NCBI RefSeq assembly: GCF_028595325.1
Contig: NZ_JAQQXR010000005.1
Span: 474,202-538,201 of the forward strand
From: Janthinobacterium fluminis
GTDB taxonomy: Bacteria > Pseudomonadota > Gammaproteobacteria > Burkholderiales > Burkholderiaceae_D
Length of the DNA stretch: 64,000 nt
Reading direction: 5' to 3'
The position numbers and the translations under genes were made by a program. Shown piece by piece: positions 10,765 to 19,646 of the stretch. Positions within the stretch are counted from its first letter, which is position 1. The number at the start of each line of letters is the position of its first letter. The notes under the pieces were generated by a model. The model did not search any database, was not told the origin of the DNA, and saw only the letters and a list, made by a program, of their open reading frames with translations.

Positions 10765-11583
10765 TTACGCGGCCCGCGCCGGCGCGCTGCCGCGGGCGTT
10801 GCGCCGGTAGGCCCACAGCAACAGCAGCAAGCCGCCGGCGATCATCGGCAGCGACAGCATTTGTCCCGACGAAATCGTCATGCCGGCGAACGTCACCTCA
10901 TAGTCGGGCACGCGGAAGTATTCGGTGAAGAAGCGCGCGCAGCCGTACAGCAGCGTGAACATGGCGCCTACGGCCATGCGCGGGCGCGACTTGCGCGCAA
11001 ACAGCCACAGGATGACGAACACCAGCAAGCCGTCGACGAGGGCCTGGTACAGCGGCGAGGGGTGCACGGGCAGGGCGATGCCGGGCCACTGCATGGCCCA
11101 CGCCAAGCCCTCGGGCGCGGGGCGGCCCGGCAGCTCGGCGTTGATGAAGTTGCCGATGCGTCCGGCCGCGTAGCCGAGCGGCACCAGCGGCGCGATGAAG
11201 TCGTAGACGTCGAACAGATTGCGCCCCGACTTGCGCGCCCACAGGCACATCGCCAGCATCACGCCGAGGAAGCCGCCGTGGAAGGACATGCCGCCGTGCC
11301 AGACGGCGAGGATTTCCAGCGGATTGGCCAGGAAGAAGGCGGGGCGGTAGAACAGCACCTCGCCCAGGCGGCCGCCGATGACCACCCCCAGCACGCCGTA
11401 GAACAGCATGTCGTCGAGGTCTTCCTTGCTCCAGCGCTGGGCGGCGATGTGCGGCTGCCTGATGCGCAGGCGGCCCAGCGCGATGAACAGCGCGAAGGCC
11501 AGCACATACATCAGGCCGTACCAGTGCACTTGCAGCGGGCCGAGGGAAACGGCGACGGGGTCGGGCATCGGGTGTATCAGCAT
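10765..11583 (-). CDS. lgt: Phosphatidylglycerol-prolipoprotein diacylglyceryl transferase
   Basis: Inner-membrane enzyme that adds diacylglycerol from phosphatidylglycerol to the lipobox Cys of prolipoproteins, the first step of lipoprotein maturation. The 272 residues carry the family signatures: WHGGMSFHGG with H102 and GRIGNFINAELPGRP with R142, N145 and E150, matching known essential residues of E. coli Lgt offset by one. Seven hydrophobic helices are evident. The ATG overlaps by 7 bp the end of the upstream LysR gene on the same strand. A GC hairpin (GCCGCC/GGCGGC near 10726-10748) separates it from the convergent EVE gene. Confidence 0.97.
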   Translation of the reverse strand: MLIHPMPDPVAVSLGPLQVHWYGLMYVLAFALFIALGRLRIRQPHIAAQRWSKEDLDDMLFYGVLGVVIGGRLGEVLFYRPAFFLANPLEILAVWHGGMSFHGGFLGVMLAMCLWARKSGRNLFDVYDFIAPLVPLGYAAGRIGNFINAELPGRPAPEGLAWAMQWPGIALPVHPSPLYQALVDGLLVFVILWLFARKSRPRMAVGAMFTLLYGCARFFTEYFRVPDYEVTFAGMTISSGQMLSLPMIAGGLLLLLWAYRRNARGSAPARAA

Positions 11584-12479
11584 TGTGTATTCTTTCTCAG
11601 TAATTCCAAAAAGCCCTGCAGCACGGGCGAGCGGTTGTCGCGGCGCCAGGCCAGGCCGGTTTCCACCAGCGGGGTCGGGTCCGCCAGCGGACGGTATTCT
11701 ACGCCGGGGCGCATCAGGTTCGAGACGGATTGTGGCACAAGTGCGATGCCCATGCCGGCCGATACCAGGCTGACGATGGTTTGCATCTGGATGGCTTCCT
11801 GGCCGATGGCCGGCGTGACGCCGGCCGCGCGGAAGACGCCGAGGATGGCGTCGTGCAGGGCCGGCGCGATGGCGCGCGGGAAAATGATCAGCGGCAGCGG
11901 CGGCAGCGCGGCCAGGCGCACCGGCCCGGGCGGCTTGAGCGCGTCCAGGCCGGCCGGCGCCGCCAGGATCAAGGCTTCCGCCAGCACGGGCAGGTAGTCG
12001 AGGTCGACGCGCACGCGCTCCGACAGCGGCGGGATCACGAGGCCGGCGTCGATGCGTCCGTGCAGCAACTCGTCGACTTGCACGTCCGACGTCGCCTCCT
12101 GCAGGCTGATCCGCACCTGCGGGTAGGCGGCGCGGTAGGCGCGCAGGAAGGGCGGCAGCACGCTGTAGTCGGCCGACGAGACGAAGGCCAGCGCCAGCCG
12201 GCCGGCCTCGCCGCCGGCGGCGCGGCGCACCAGCTCGGGCAGGGCCTGCGCCTGTCCCAGTATGCGGCGCGCCTCCGGCAGCAGCGCCAGCCCGGCCGGC
12301 GACAGGCTGACCTCGCGCCGGCTGCGCGCGAACAGGGCCGCGCCCAGCATGGCTTCGAGGGCCTGGATGGTTTGCGACAGCGGCGGCTGGGTCATGTGCA
12401 GGCGCTGCGCGGCCCGGCCGAAATGCAATTCCTCGGCGACGGTGACGAAGTAGCGCAGTTGACGCAGTTCAAGATTCAT
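11577..12479 (-). CDS. LysR family transcriptional regulator, divergent from ilvD
   Basis: A 300-residue LysR regulator. The N-terminal winged helix reads MNLELRQLRYFVTVAEELHF then GRAAQRLHMTQPPLSQTIQA, followed by an effector-binding domain. The PPLSQ variant is typical of the BenM/CatM/AlsR-like group. Start at 12479 gives the canonical LysR N-terminus. It is divergent from ilvD across a 192-bp region that could hold its operator, and its 3' end overlaps lgt, so the two may share a transcript. The effector is unknown; regulation of ilvD is a guess from position alone. Confidence 0.88.
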   Translation of the reverse strand: MNLELRQLRYFVTVAEELHFGRAAQRLHMTQPPLSQTIQALEAMLGAALFARSRREVSLSPAGLALLPEARRILGQAQALPELVRRAAGGEAGRLALAFVSSADYSVLPPFLRAYRAAYPQVRISLQEATSDVQVDELLHGRIDAGLVIPPLSERVRVDLDYLPVLAEALILAAPAGLDALKPPGPVRLAALPPLPLIIFPRAIAPALHDAILGVFRAAGVTPAIGQEAIQMQTIVSLVSAGMGIALVPQSVSNLMRPGVEYRPLADPTPLVETGLAWRRDNRSPVLQGFLELLRKNTQC

Positions 12480-12671
12480 TGATATGCATTTCCATTCATA
12501 GTCTGATGCGTGATATGTTTTGCGACTCACAGCCATGTGCATCATATATTTGACAGCGCCCCGCAGGCAAGGCAATCTGGTGTACCCACACGCGCCATTC
12601 CCGGCCCCGCCGCCAAGCCGGCGCCGGCGCCCTGGCGCGCCAGGCAATCATATCTTTTTAGAAAGTCTACC

Positions 12672-14534
12672 ATGCCCGCATACCGCTCCCGCACCACCAC
12701 CCACGGCCGCAACATGGCAGGCGCGCGCGCGCTGTGGCGCGCCACCGGCATGCAGGACGGCGATTTCGACAAGCCCATCATCGCCGTCGTCAATTCCTTC
12801 ACCCAATTCGTGCCCGGCCATGTGCACCTGAAGGACCTGGGCCAGATGGTCGCGCGCGAGATCGAGGCGGCCGGCGGCGTCGCCAAGGAATTCAACACCA
12901 TCGCCGTCGACGACGGCATCGCCATGGGCCACGGCGGCATGCTGTACTCGCTGCCCTCGCGCGACCTGATCGCCGACTCGGTCGAATACATGGTCAACGC
13001 CCACTGCGCCGACGCCATGGTGTGCATCTCCAACTGCGACAAGATCACGCCCGGCATGCTGATGGCGGCGCTGCGCATCAACATCCCCGTGGTCTTCATC
13101 TCCGGCGGGCCGATGGAGGCCGGCAAGGTCGTGAAGGTGGTGAATGGCGCGCAGAAAATCATCAAGCTCGACTTGATCGACGCGATGATCAAGGCCGGCG
13201 ACAGCAGCGTCAGCGACGCCGACGTGGCCGAGATCGAGCGGGCCGCCTGCCCCACCTGCGGCTCCTGCTCCGGCATGTTCACCGCCAATTCGATGAATTG
13301 CCTGACCGAGGCGCTGGGCCTGGCGCTGCCGGGCAACGGCACCATCGTCGCCACCCACGCCGACCGCAAGGAACTGTTCCTGCGCGCCGGCCGCCTGGTC
13401 GTCGAGCTGGCCAAGCGCTACTACGAGCAGGACGACGCCACGGTGCTGCCGCGCGCGATCGCCACCAAGGCCGCGTTCGAAAACGCCATGGCCCTCGACG
13501 TCTCGATGGGCGGCTCGACCAACACCGTGCTGCACCTGCTGGCGGCCGCGCACGAGGCCGGCGTGGCATTCTCGATGGCCGACATCGACCGCATCTCGCG
13601 CAAGGTGCCCTGCCTGTGCAAGGTCGCGCCGATGACCGACAAATACCACATCGAAGACGTGCACCGCGCCGGCGGCATCGTCGGCATCCTCGGCGAACTG
13701 GCGCGCGCCGGCCTGCTCGACACCAGCCTGCCCACCATCCACAGCAAGAGCATGGGCGAGGCCATCGCCAACTACGACATCACGCAGACCGACGACCCGG
13801 CCGTGCGCGAACTGTTCCGCGCCGCCGCCGGCGGCGTGCCGACCCAGGTGGCGTTCTCGCAGTCGTCGCGCTTCGCCACCTCGGACCTGGACCGCGCCAC
13901 CGGCTGCATCCGCGACAAGGCGCACGCCTACTCGCAGGACGGCGGCCTGGCCGTCCTGTACGGCAACCTGGCGGAAAAGGGCTGCATCGTCAAAACGGCG
14001 GGCGTCGACGAAAGCATCTTGAAGTTCAGCGGCAAGGCGCGGGTGTTTGAAAGCCAGGACGCGGCCGTCGAGGCGATCCTGGCCGACAGCGTCAGCGCCG
14101 GCGACGTCGTGATCATCCGCTACGAAGGCCCGAAAGGCGGCCCCGGCATGCAGGAGATGCTGTATCCGACCTCCTACATCAAATCGAAGGGCCTGGGCAA
14201 AGCCTGCGCGCTGTTCACCGACGGCCGCTTCTCGGGCGGCTCGTCCGGCCTGGTCATCGGCCACGCCTCGCCGGAGGCGGCCGAGGGCGGCGCCATCGGC
14301 CTGGTGGAAGAGGGCGACATGATCGACATCGACATCCCCGCGCGCAGCATCAACCTGCGCATCGACGCCGCCGCGCTGGCCGCGCGCCGCACGGCGATGG
14401 AGGCGAAGGGCGCGGCCGCCTGGCTGCCGGTCGGGCGCGAGCGCTTCGTCTCGCAGGCGCTGCAAGCCTACGCCGCGCTGACCACCTCGGCCGACCGCGG
14501 CGCCGTGCGCGACCTGTCGCAGCTGCGCCGTTAA
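12672..14534 (+). CDS. ilvD: Dihydroxy-acid dehydratase
   Basis: Iron-sulfur enzyme converting 2,3-dihydroxyisovalerate and its methyl homologue to the 2-keto acids, the common step before valine, leucine and isoleucine. The 620 residues fit IlvD (616 in E. coli). Cluster-ligand regions are visible: [11 protein letters not shown] and [18 protein letters not shown]. The substrate-binding block [14 protein letters not shown] is near the C-terminus. Start at 12672 gives the conserved [19 protein letters not shown]. No attenuator or other ilv genes flank it. The divergent LysR is the only candidate regulator in view. Confidence 0.97.
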   Translation: MPAYRSRTTTHGRNMAGARALWRATGMQDGDFDKPIIAVVNSFTQFVPGHVHLKDLGQMVAREIEAAGGVAKEFNTIAVDDGIAMGHGGMLYSLPSRDLIADSVEYMVNAHCADAMVCISNCDKITPGMLMAALRINIPVVFISGGPMEAGKVVKVVNGAQKIIKLDLIDAMIKAGDSSVSDADVAEIERAACPTCGSCSGMFTANSMNCLTEALGLALPGNGTIVATHADRKELFLRAGRLVVELAKRYYEQDDATVLPRAIATKAAFENAMALDVSMGGSTNTVLHLLAAAHEAGVAFSMADIDRISRKVPCLCKVAPMTDKYHIEDVHRAGGIVGILGELARAGLLDTSLPTIHSKSMGEAIANYDITQTDDPAVRELFRAAAGGVPTQVAFSQSSRFATSDLDRATGCIRDKAHAYSQDGGLAVLYGNLAEKGCIVKTAGVDESILKFSGKARVFESQDAAVEAILADSVSAGDVVIIRYEGPKGGPGMQEMLYPTSYIKSKGLGKACALFTDGRFSGGSSGLVIGHASPEAAEGGAIGLVEEGDMIDIDIPARSINLRIDAAALAARRTAMEAKGAAAWLPVGRERFVSQALQAYAALTTSADRGAVRDLSQLRR

Positions 14535-14567
14535 GCCGGGGGAGGCGGGCGGCCGCGGCCGTCCCGC

Positions 14568-14792
14568 CTACTTGCGCTTGTCGAAGGATTGCTTGACGCG
14601 GTCCTTGCGGCGTTTCTCGTCTTCATCGTGGGCCTTGCGCTTGTCCAGCCCCAGCATGGGCTCGATAAATTCGAACCAGATGAAGGCCAGCGCCATCAAT
14701 CCGACGATCCACCACCACGATAATGCGGCGAAGCGCCAGATCTCGAAATAACGCAAGAGGCAAAGCGAAAGAATCACTAAAATAATGGGCAT
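14568..14792 (-). CDS. Small Trp-rich membrane protein (TIGR04438-like)
   Basis: A 74-residue protein with two hydrophobic stretches (about residues 2-13 and 23-40) containing WWW, then a strongly charged C-terminal tail (KAHDEDEKRRKDRVKQSFDKRK). This is the layout of a small Trp-rich family restricted largely to Burkholderiales. GAGGAG lies just upstream of the ATG at 14792. Function is unknown. It is convergent with ilvD. Confidence 0.75.
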   Translation of the reverse strand: MPIILVILSLCLLRYFEIWRFAALSWWWIVGLMALAFIWFEFIEPMLGLDKRKAHDEDEKRRKDRVKQSFDKRK

Positions 14793-14959
14793 TATTTTTC
14801 TCCTCCGGTTACATCAACTTACAAAAAAAACTGCGCGACAGGAGTAAGATGACCGCCGTGGTCAACCGGTGTGCGCAACATCACGTTATGTACCCAATGG
14901 CCCCTCGTTCCAGCTGTGAAAAACACGGTAGAATGCATTTAGTTACTTTGGAGAATACA

Positions 14960-15271
14960 ATGAAACGTTCCATGATGGTTGGTGTGTTGATGGTATCCGC
15001 ATTTGCTTCGCAAGCTGCGCTGGCTAATGCCGATTTGGCAAAAGCAAAAAACTGCATGGCATGCCACGCGGTCGCCAGCAAACTGGTCGGCCCGGCATAC
15101 AAGGATGTCGCCGCCAAATACGCAGGTCAAAAAGACGCCGAGAACAAACTGGTGCAAAAAATTCTGAAAGGCGGCTCCGGCGCGTGGGGCACGGTGCCGA
15201 TGCCAGCCAATCCGCAAGTGAGCGAGGCCGAAGCCCGCACGCTGGTCAAATGGGTGCTGGCGCAAAAATAA
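14960..15271 (+). CDS. Class I cytochrome c (c551/c552-like), periplasmic
   Basis: Small soluble electron carrier of 103 residues including a signal peptide (MKRSMMVGVLMVSAFASQAA, cleaved near ALANADL). Heme is attached at C32-M-A-C35-H36. The second axial ligand is probably M81 in GTVPMPAN, a typical c551 spacing. Start at 14960 with GGAG 9 bases upstream; the longer frame lacks a signal peptide. A strong terminator follows at 15290. It probably shuttles electrons to a terminal oxidase or peroxidase, which cannot be decided from the neighbourhood. Confidence 0.9.
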   Translation: MKRSMMVGVLMVSAFASQAALANADLAKAKNCMACHAVASKLVGPAYKDVAAKYAGQKDAENKLVQKILKGGSGAWGTVPMPANPQVSEAEARTLVKWVLAQK

Positions 15272-15289
15272 ACCATTGCGCCGCCAGAC

Positions 15290-15327
15290 AAAAAAAGCGC
15301 GCTGACCGAGGTCAGCGCGCTTTTTTT
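15290..15327. terminator. Bidirectional terminator between cytochrome c and livK copy 1
   Basis: Perfect 10-bp stem GCGCGCTGAC / GTCAGCGCGC around CGAG (15297-15320), flanked by A7 and T7, so it serves both convergent genes. Confidence 0.9.
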
Positions 15328-15379
15328 ATGCCTACACGACAAACAGCCGGGCTCCGCCCCCGGCTGCCCGGACCGCCGC

Positions 15380-16522
15380 TTATTTCACCACGTCCATCTT
15401 GACCTTCTTGCCGCCCTTAAAGGTGAACAAGGTCAGCGAACCATCCTTGATGTCGCCGTTCGCGTCGAACGCGATCGTGCCCGTGACGCCTTGGTACTTG
15501 ACCTTGGCCAGGAAGGGCAGGTACTTGGCCGGGTCGGCCGACTTGGCGTCCGCCATCGCCGTCGCCATCGTCATCACGGCGTCGTAGGTGTGCGGCGCGT
15601 AGATTTGCACATCGCTGCCGAACTTCTTCTTATAACGCGCTACAAACGCGTCCAGGGCCTTCTGCTGGCTGCTGGCGATGCCGCCGGCTTCCGCGCAGGT
15701 GACATTGCCCTCGCCGAGGCCGTCGCCGGCCAGGCGCGGCATCGATTCGGTGCAGATGCCGTCGCCGCCCATGAACTTGGCCTTGATGCCCAGCGCCTTC
15801 ATCTGGCGCAGCATCGGGCCGCCGACGGCGTCGATGCCGCCGAAGAAGATCAGGTCCGGGTTCTTGCCCTTGATCGAGGTCAGGATGGCGTTGAAGTCGG
15901 TCGCGTTGGCGGTGGTGAATTCCTTGCCGACGATTTGCACGCCGGGGAACTTGGCTTTCGCGCCCTTGACGAACTCCTCGGCGACGCCCTGGCCGTAGGC
16001 CGTGCGGTCGTCGATGATGGCGATCTTCTTCGCCTGCAGCTTGTCGACGGCGTAGCGGCCCAGCGTGCCGCCCAGCTTGTTGTCGTTGGCGACGACGCGG
16101 AAGGCCGTGTTGAATTTCTGCCTGGTGTACTGCGGCGTCGTCGCCGACGGCGAGATTTGCGGGATGCCGGCGTCGAAGTAGATCTTCGAGGCGGGAACCG
16201 TGGTGCCCGAATTCAGGTGGCCGATGACGCCGTTGACTTTGGCGTCCACCAGCTTTTGCGCGGCGGCCGTGCCCTGCTTCGGATCGGCGGCGTCGTCTTC
16301 CGTCACCAGCACGAATTTGACGGCTTTGCCGTTGATCTTGAAGCCGCCGGCGTTCAAGTCCTCGACCGCCATCTTGGCGCCGTTTTCGTTATCTTTGCCC
16401 AGGTGCGCGATGCCGCCGGAAATCGGGCCGACGTGGCCGATCTTGACGACTTCCTGTGCGCCGGCGCTGGCGCTGAAGGCGAGGGCGATGGCGAGTGGGG
16501 CGAACTTAACTTTAAACAGCAT
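15380..16522 (-). CDS. Branched-chain amino-acid ABC transporter binding protein, tandem copy 1
   Basis: Periplasmic solute-binding protein of the LivJ/LivK family, 380 residues, with a signal peptide (MLFKVKFAPLAIALAFSASA, cleaved before QEVVKIG). Typical blocks are VKIGHVGPISG, GHLNSGTTVPAS and IIDDRTAYGQG. I chose the ATG at 16522 since GGAG is 6 bases before it; an ATG 12 bases earlier overlaps that site. By eye it is about 88% identical to the next gene, with a nearly identical central third. No liv permease genes adjoin; livH lies 47 kb away in this window. The ligand could be Leu/Ile/Val or an amide such as urea. Confidence 0.9.
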   Translation of the reverse strand: MLFKVKFAPLAIALAFSASAGAQEVVKIGHVGPISGGIAHLGKDNENGAKMAVEDLNAGGFKINGKAVKFVLVTEDDAADPKQGTAAAQKLVDAKVNGVIGHLNSGTTVPASKIYFDAGIPQISPSATTPQYTRQKFNTAFRVVANDNKLGGTLGRYAVDKLQAKKIAIIDDRTAYGQGVAEEFVKGAKAKFPGVQIVGKEFTTANATDFNAILTSIKGKNPDLIFFGGIDAVGGPMLRQMKALGIKAKFMGGDGICTESMPRLAGDGLGEGNVTCAEAGGIASSQQKALDAFVARYKKKFGSDVQIYAPHTYDAVMTMATAMADAKSADPAKYLPFLAKVKYQGVTGTIAFDANGDIKDGSLTLFTFKGGKKVKMDVVK

Positions 16523-16676
16523 AAACATCTCCAATTTGACAGAAAAACAGCGGCGCGGCCATTTGCGCCGCTTAAAAATTTGGTGCAGATGGAGAAAGGT
16601 ACAATAAAATATGGAAATCTCAAAGCTCGCCGCCGGCTTTTTTCGGGAAATGTGGCTAACTGTTGGTTAGGCGACG

Positions 16677-16715
16677 AAAAAAAAAGCGCGCTGATTTGCT
16701 CAGCGCGCTTTTTTT
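16677..16715 (-). terminator. Terminator downstream of livK copy 2
   Basis: Stem AGCGCGCTGA / TCAGCGCGCT (16685-16694 and 16700-16709) flanked by A and T runs. Its stem repeats the core of the terminator after copy 1 (GCGCGCTGA), as expected if the duplication included the 3' flank. Confidence 0.88.
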
Positions 16716-16782
16716 GTAGATTGGGGGCAACTTGATGCGCCCCTGGCCGTTCGCCCTTGCTTGAAAGGCGCCCGGCAAGGAC

Positions 16783-17925
16783 TTACTTGACCACTTCCAT
16801 CTTGGTCTTTTTACCGCCCTTGAAGGTGAACAAGGTCAGCGAGCCGTCCTTGATGTCGCCGAAGGCGTCGAAGGCGATCGGGCCGGTCACGCCGCTGTAC
16901 TTGACCTTGGCCAGGAAGGGCAGGTACTTGGCCGGCTCGGCCGACTTGGCGTCCGCCATCGCCGTCGCCATCGTCATCACGGCGTCGTAGACGTTCGGCG
17001 CGTACAGTTGCACGTCGCTATTGTATTTTTTCTTGTAGCGGGCGACGAAGTCGTCCATCGCCTTTTGCTGGTCGCCCATCACGCCGCCCGCTTCCGCGCA
17101 GACGACGATGCCTTCGCCGACGCCGTCGCCGGCCAGTTTCGGCAGCGATTCCGTGCAGACGCCGTCGCCGCCCATGAAGCGCACCTTCATGCCGAGGGAC
17201 TTGATCTGGCGCAGCATCGGGCCGCCCACGGCGTCCATGCCGCCGAAGAAGATCAGGTCGGGGTTCTTGCCCTTGATGGCCGTCAGGATGGCGTTGAAGT
17301 CGGTCGCGTTGGCGCTGGTGAATTCCTTGCCGACGATTTGCACGCCGGGGAACTTGGCTTTCGCGCCCTTGACGAACTCCTCGGCGACGCCCTGGCCGTA
17401 GGCCGTGCGGTCGTCGATGATGGCGATCTTCTTCGCTTGCAGCTTGTCGACGGCGTAACGGCCCAGCGTGCCGCCCAGCTTGTTGTCGTTGGCGACGACG
17501 CGGAAGGTCGTGTTGAATTTTTGCTTGGTGTACTGCGGCGTCGTCGCCGACGGCGAGATTTGCGGGATGCCGGCGTCGAAGTAGATCTTCGAGGCGGGAA
17601 CCGTGGTGCCCGAATTCAGGTGGCCGATGACGCCGTTGACTTTGGCGTCCACCAGCTTTTGCGCGGCGGCCGTGCCCTGCTTCGGATCGGACGCGTCATC
17701 TTCGGTCAACAGCACGAATTTGACGGCTTTGCCGTTGATCTTGAAACCACTGGCGTTCAAGTCCTCGATCGCCATCTTGGCGCCGTTTTCATTGTCTTTG
17801 CCCAGGTGGGCGCTAGGGCCCGAGATAGGCGCGACGTGGCCGATTTTGACGACTTCCTGTGCGCCGGCGCTGCCTGCGAAAGCCATGGCGATTGCAAGGG
17901 GAATGAACTTGGTCTTGAACAGCAT
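16783..17925 (-). CDS. Branched-chain amino-acid ABC transporter binding protein, tandem copy 2
   Basis: Paralogue of the preceding binding protein, same length (380 residues), same signal-peptide plan (MLFKTKFIPLAIAMAFAGSA) and same start context. Differences cluster in the N-terminal 60 and C-terminal 150 residues, while residues of about 85-215 differ at only a few sites (R/K, A/T and T/S exchanges). The upstream regions also share blocks such as TTGTACCTT and CCAAATTTT, so the promoter was duplicated too. Divergence in the C-terminal lobe may alter ligand choice. Each copy has its own terminator, so expression may be independent. Confidence 0.9.
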   Translation of the reverse strand: MLFKTKFIPLAIAMAFAGSAGAQEVVKIGHVAPISGPSAHLGKDNENGAKMAIEDLNASGFKINGKAVKFVLLTEDDASDPKQGTAAAQKLVDAKVNGVIGHLNSGTTVPASKIYFDAGIPQISPSATTPQYTKQKFNTTFRVVANDNKLGGTLGRYAVDKLQAKKIAIIDDRTAYGQGVAEEFVKGAKAKFPGVQIVGKEFTSANATDFNAILTAIKGKNPDLIFFGGMDAVGGPMLRQIKSLGMKVRFMGGDGVCTESLPKLAGDGVGEGIVVCAEAGGVMGDQQKAMDDFVARYKKKYNSDVQLYAPNVYDAVMTMATAMADAKSAEPAKYLPFLAKVKYSGVTGPIAFDAFGDIKDGSLTLFTFKGGKKTKMEVVK

Positions 17926-18092
17926 AAACATCTCCAATGGATAGATTACGGCGGCGCCTCATGAACGCCGTCTCAAAATTTGGTACGAGGCAGCAAGGTA
18001 CAACAAAACCATGGGTCCGCAAAGTGCGTTCGCTAAATATTACTTTTTATAACAACGTTATGCGCGGCGGCGGCCGCGGCGCGCGCGGACCG

Positions 18093-18470
18093 CTACTTCT
18101 TCAGCGTCTGCAGGTGCGTCAATTCCTGGCTCACGGCCCGGGTGACGATTTGTTCTATGGTGTCTTGCAAGCCGCTGCGCAGCGCGCCGGTGAAGTCTTC
18201 CAGCGCGCGTTCCAGCGCCTCGGCCATGCAATCCTTGATGCGCTGTTCCAGCACGAAGTCCACACGTCCCTGCAATTGGTGCAGGATGCGCTCCGACAGG
18301 CGCCGTTCCAGCATATGCCAGTCCTGGTCGCTCCATTGCTTGAGCGCCAGTTCCTCCAGCTGCTCGCCATGGTCGACGGTGGGGGGCGGAATTTTCCGGA
18401 CCGACTCCGTGCTGTCTTTCAACACCTCGGTCAGAACCGGAATGCTGGGGTCGAACGGCGGCTGGCTCAT
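18093..18470 (-). CDS. Hypothetical helical protein coupled to holC
   Basis: A 125-residue protein I cannot name. It is largely alpha-helical: a polar N-terminus (MSQPPFDPSIPVLTEVLKDS), then regular amphipathic helices (LERRLSERILHQLQGRVDFV and CMAEALERALEDFTGALRSG) without membrane segments. Its ATG overlaps the holC stop by 4 bp (ATGA), so it is translationally coupled to the DNA polymerase III chi gene. Small genes of this type commonly follow holC in Burkholderiales, from memory. A link to the clamp loader is inference from position only. Confidence 0.7.
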   Translation of the reverse strand: MSQPPFDPSIPVLTEVLKDSTESVRKIPPPTVDHGEQLEELALKQWSDQDWHMLERRLSERILHQLQGRVDFVLEQRIKDCMAEALERALEDFTGALRSGLQDTIEQIVTRAVSQELTHLQTLKK

Positions 18471-18892
18471 GCCTTGCCCGCGACGAAGTGGCTCGGCTGA
18501 TACGCCTGCTGCTTGTATTGCAGATAGCGCTGGCGGCCGACGGCCGCGTCTTCCGGGGCGGCCGAGACGATTTCGAAGACGCGCTGGAATTCGGCGAAAT
18601 TGGCTGGTTGCCGGCGCGACAGGTTGACCAGGATATCGTGGTGCGGCAGGGCCGCGCCGTCGCTGTCGGTCAGCACAATCGGCGTTTCCGGCGCCAGCGC
18701 GTCGTCGGCCAGCACATGCGGCAGGTAATCGGTTTCCGACAGGGTCCACATGGCGGCGTTCAGCGCGGCCAGTTGCTCGGCGTCCTCGGCCAGCAGCACC
18801 ACCCGGTTACGCGCCATATAGGCTTTGCGGGCCAGCCGGCAGGCATAGCTGATCTTGTCGGGGACGTTGGTATGGAAGTCGATGCGTGTCAT
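18467..18892 (-). CDS. holC: DNA polymerase III chi subunit
   Basis: Clamp-loader accessory subunit that links the psi subunit to single-strand binding protein at the replication fork. The 141 residues open with MTRIDFHTNVPDKISYACRL, then ARKAYMARNRVVLLAEDAEQ and the conserved TLSETDYLPHVLADD region, with QRYLQYKQQAYQPSHF at the end. The ATG at 18892 gives the typical N-terminus; another ATG two codons upstream is possible, and neither has a strong ribosome site. The 3' end overlaps the next gene. Confidence 0.93.
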   Translation of the reverse strand: MTRIDFHTNVPDKISYACRLARKAYMARNRVVLLAEDAEQLAALNAAMWTLSETDYLPHVLADDALAPETPIVLTDSDGAALPHHDILVNLSRRQPANFAEFQRVFEIVSAAPEDAAVGRQRYLQYKQQAYQPSHFVAGKA

Positions 18893-18961
18893 AGGCAATG
18901 TAGGAAGCGTCAGGGTCTGGAATGCCGACCCGCAGCCATGATTTTAACCGCTCGGCCGCCC

Positions 18962-19570
18962 TTAGAATTGAAAGCCCGGCGGCGGCGTGGCGGCGGGGGG
19001 CTGCTCGCGGCGGCTTTGCTCGGCCGCGTCGGCCTTGGCCTTCGCTTCGGCGGGGTCGGCGCGCGGCGCGGCCGGCGTCGGCGGCGGCTGCCGGTAGTCG
19101 GCCGGCAGCATGCGCTGGGCCGGATAAGCGGCGGCGTTCAGCGCGCTGTCCCAGGCGCCCTGCTCGAAGCCCGTGTATTTCCTGCGCCCCAGCAGCAGGA
19201 AGGGCAGTTGCGCGGCGCCGCCGGCCTGTTTCAGCGCCGCCTGGTCGGCGGCGTTGCCGACGGTTTTTTCCGTGTAGGGGATGCCGCGCCCGCGCAGCAG
19301 GTTGCGGCCCAGGTCGCAGGCTTCGCACTGTTCGGCCGTGTACAGCGTGACGGGATGATTGCGCACCGCCTCGGCCAGCTCGAACGGCAGCGCGGCCGTG
19401 TCCTGGCTGCCATACGATTTAAGCTCGACCTTGGCGGTCGAGGCGGGCGGCGGCGTGTCGCTGAAATGGGTGACGCCTTTCGCGTCCTTCCACTTGTATA
19501 CCTGGGCGCTGGCCGCGCCGGCACAGGCCAGCAGCAAGACGCCGATTTTCCAGTTCGATGGCAGCTTCAT
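18962..19570 (-). CDS. DUF4124-glutaredoxin domain periplasmic protein
   Basis: A 202-residue exported protein with signal peptide (residues 1-22, ending SAQ), a DUF4124 module (VYKWKDAKGVTHFSDTPP, residues 24-41), a glutaredoxin/thioredoxin-like domain with the active site C82-E-A-C85 and a cis-proline loop QLPFLLLG near residue 123, and a Pro/Ala-rich tail. DUF4124 modules are thought to bind envelope components. The dithiol site predicts thiol-disulfide exchange in the periplasm. It is followed by holC after a 69-bp gap and is probably transcribed from its own promoter. Confidence 0.82.
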   Translation of the reverse strand: MKLPSNWKIGVLLLACAGAASAQVYKWKDAKGVTHFSDTPPPASTAKVELKSYGSQDTAALPFELAEAVRNHPVTLYTAEQCEACDLGRNLLRGRGIPYTEKTVGNAADQAALKQAGGAAQLPFLLLGRRKYTGFEQGAWDSALNAAAYPAQRMLPADYRQPPPTPAAPRADPAEAKAKADAAEQSRREQPPAATPPPGFQF

Positions 19571-19646
19571 GGTCTAGTGCCTTATCAGAAAGACGCGCAG
19601 TGATGTCCGCGCCGGCCACGCTTGGGGGCGGGGCCGGCGTTGTGCC

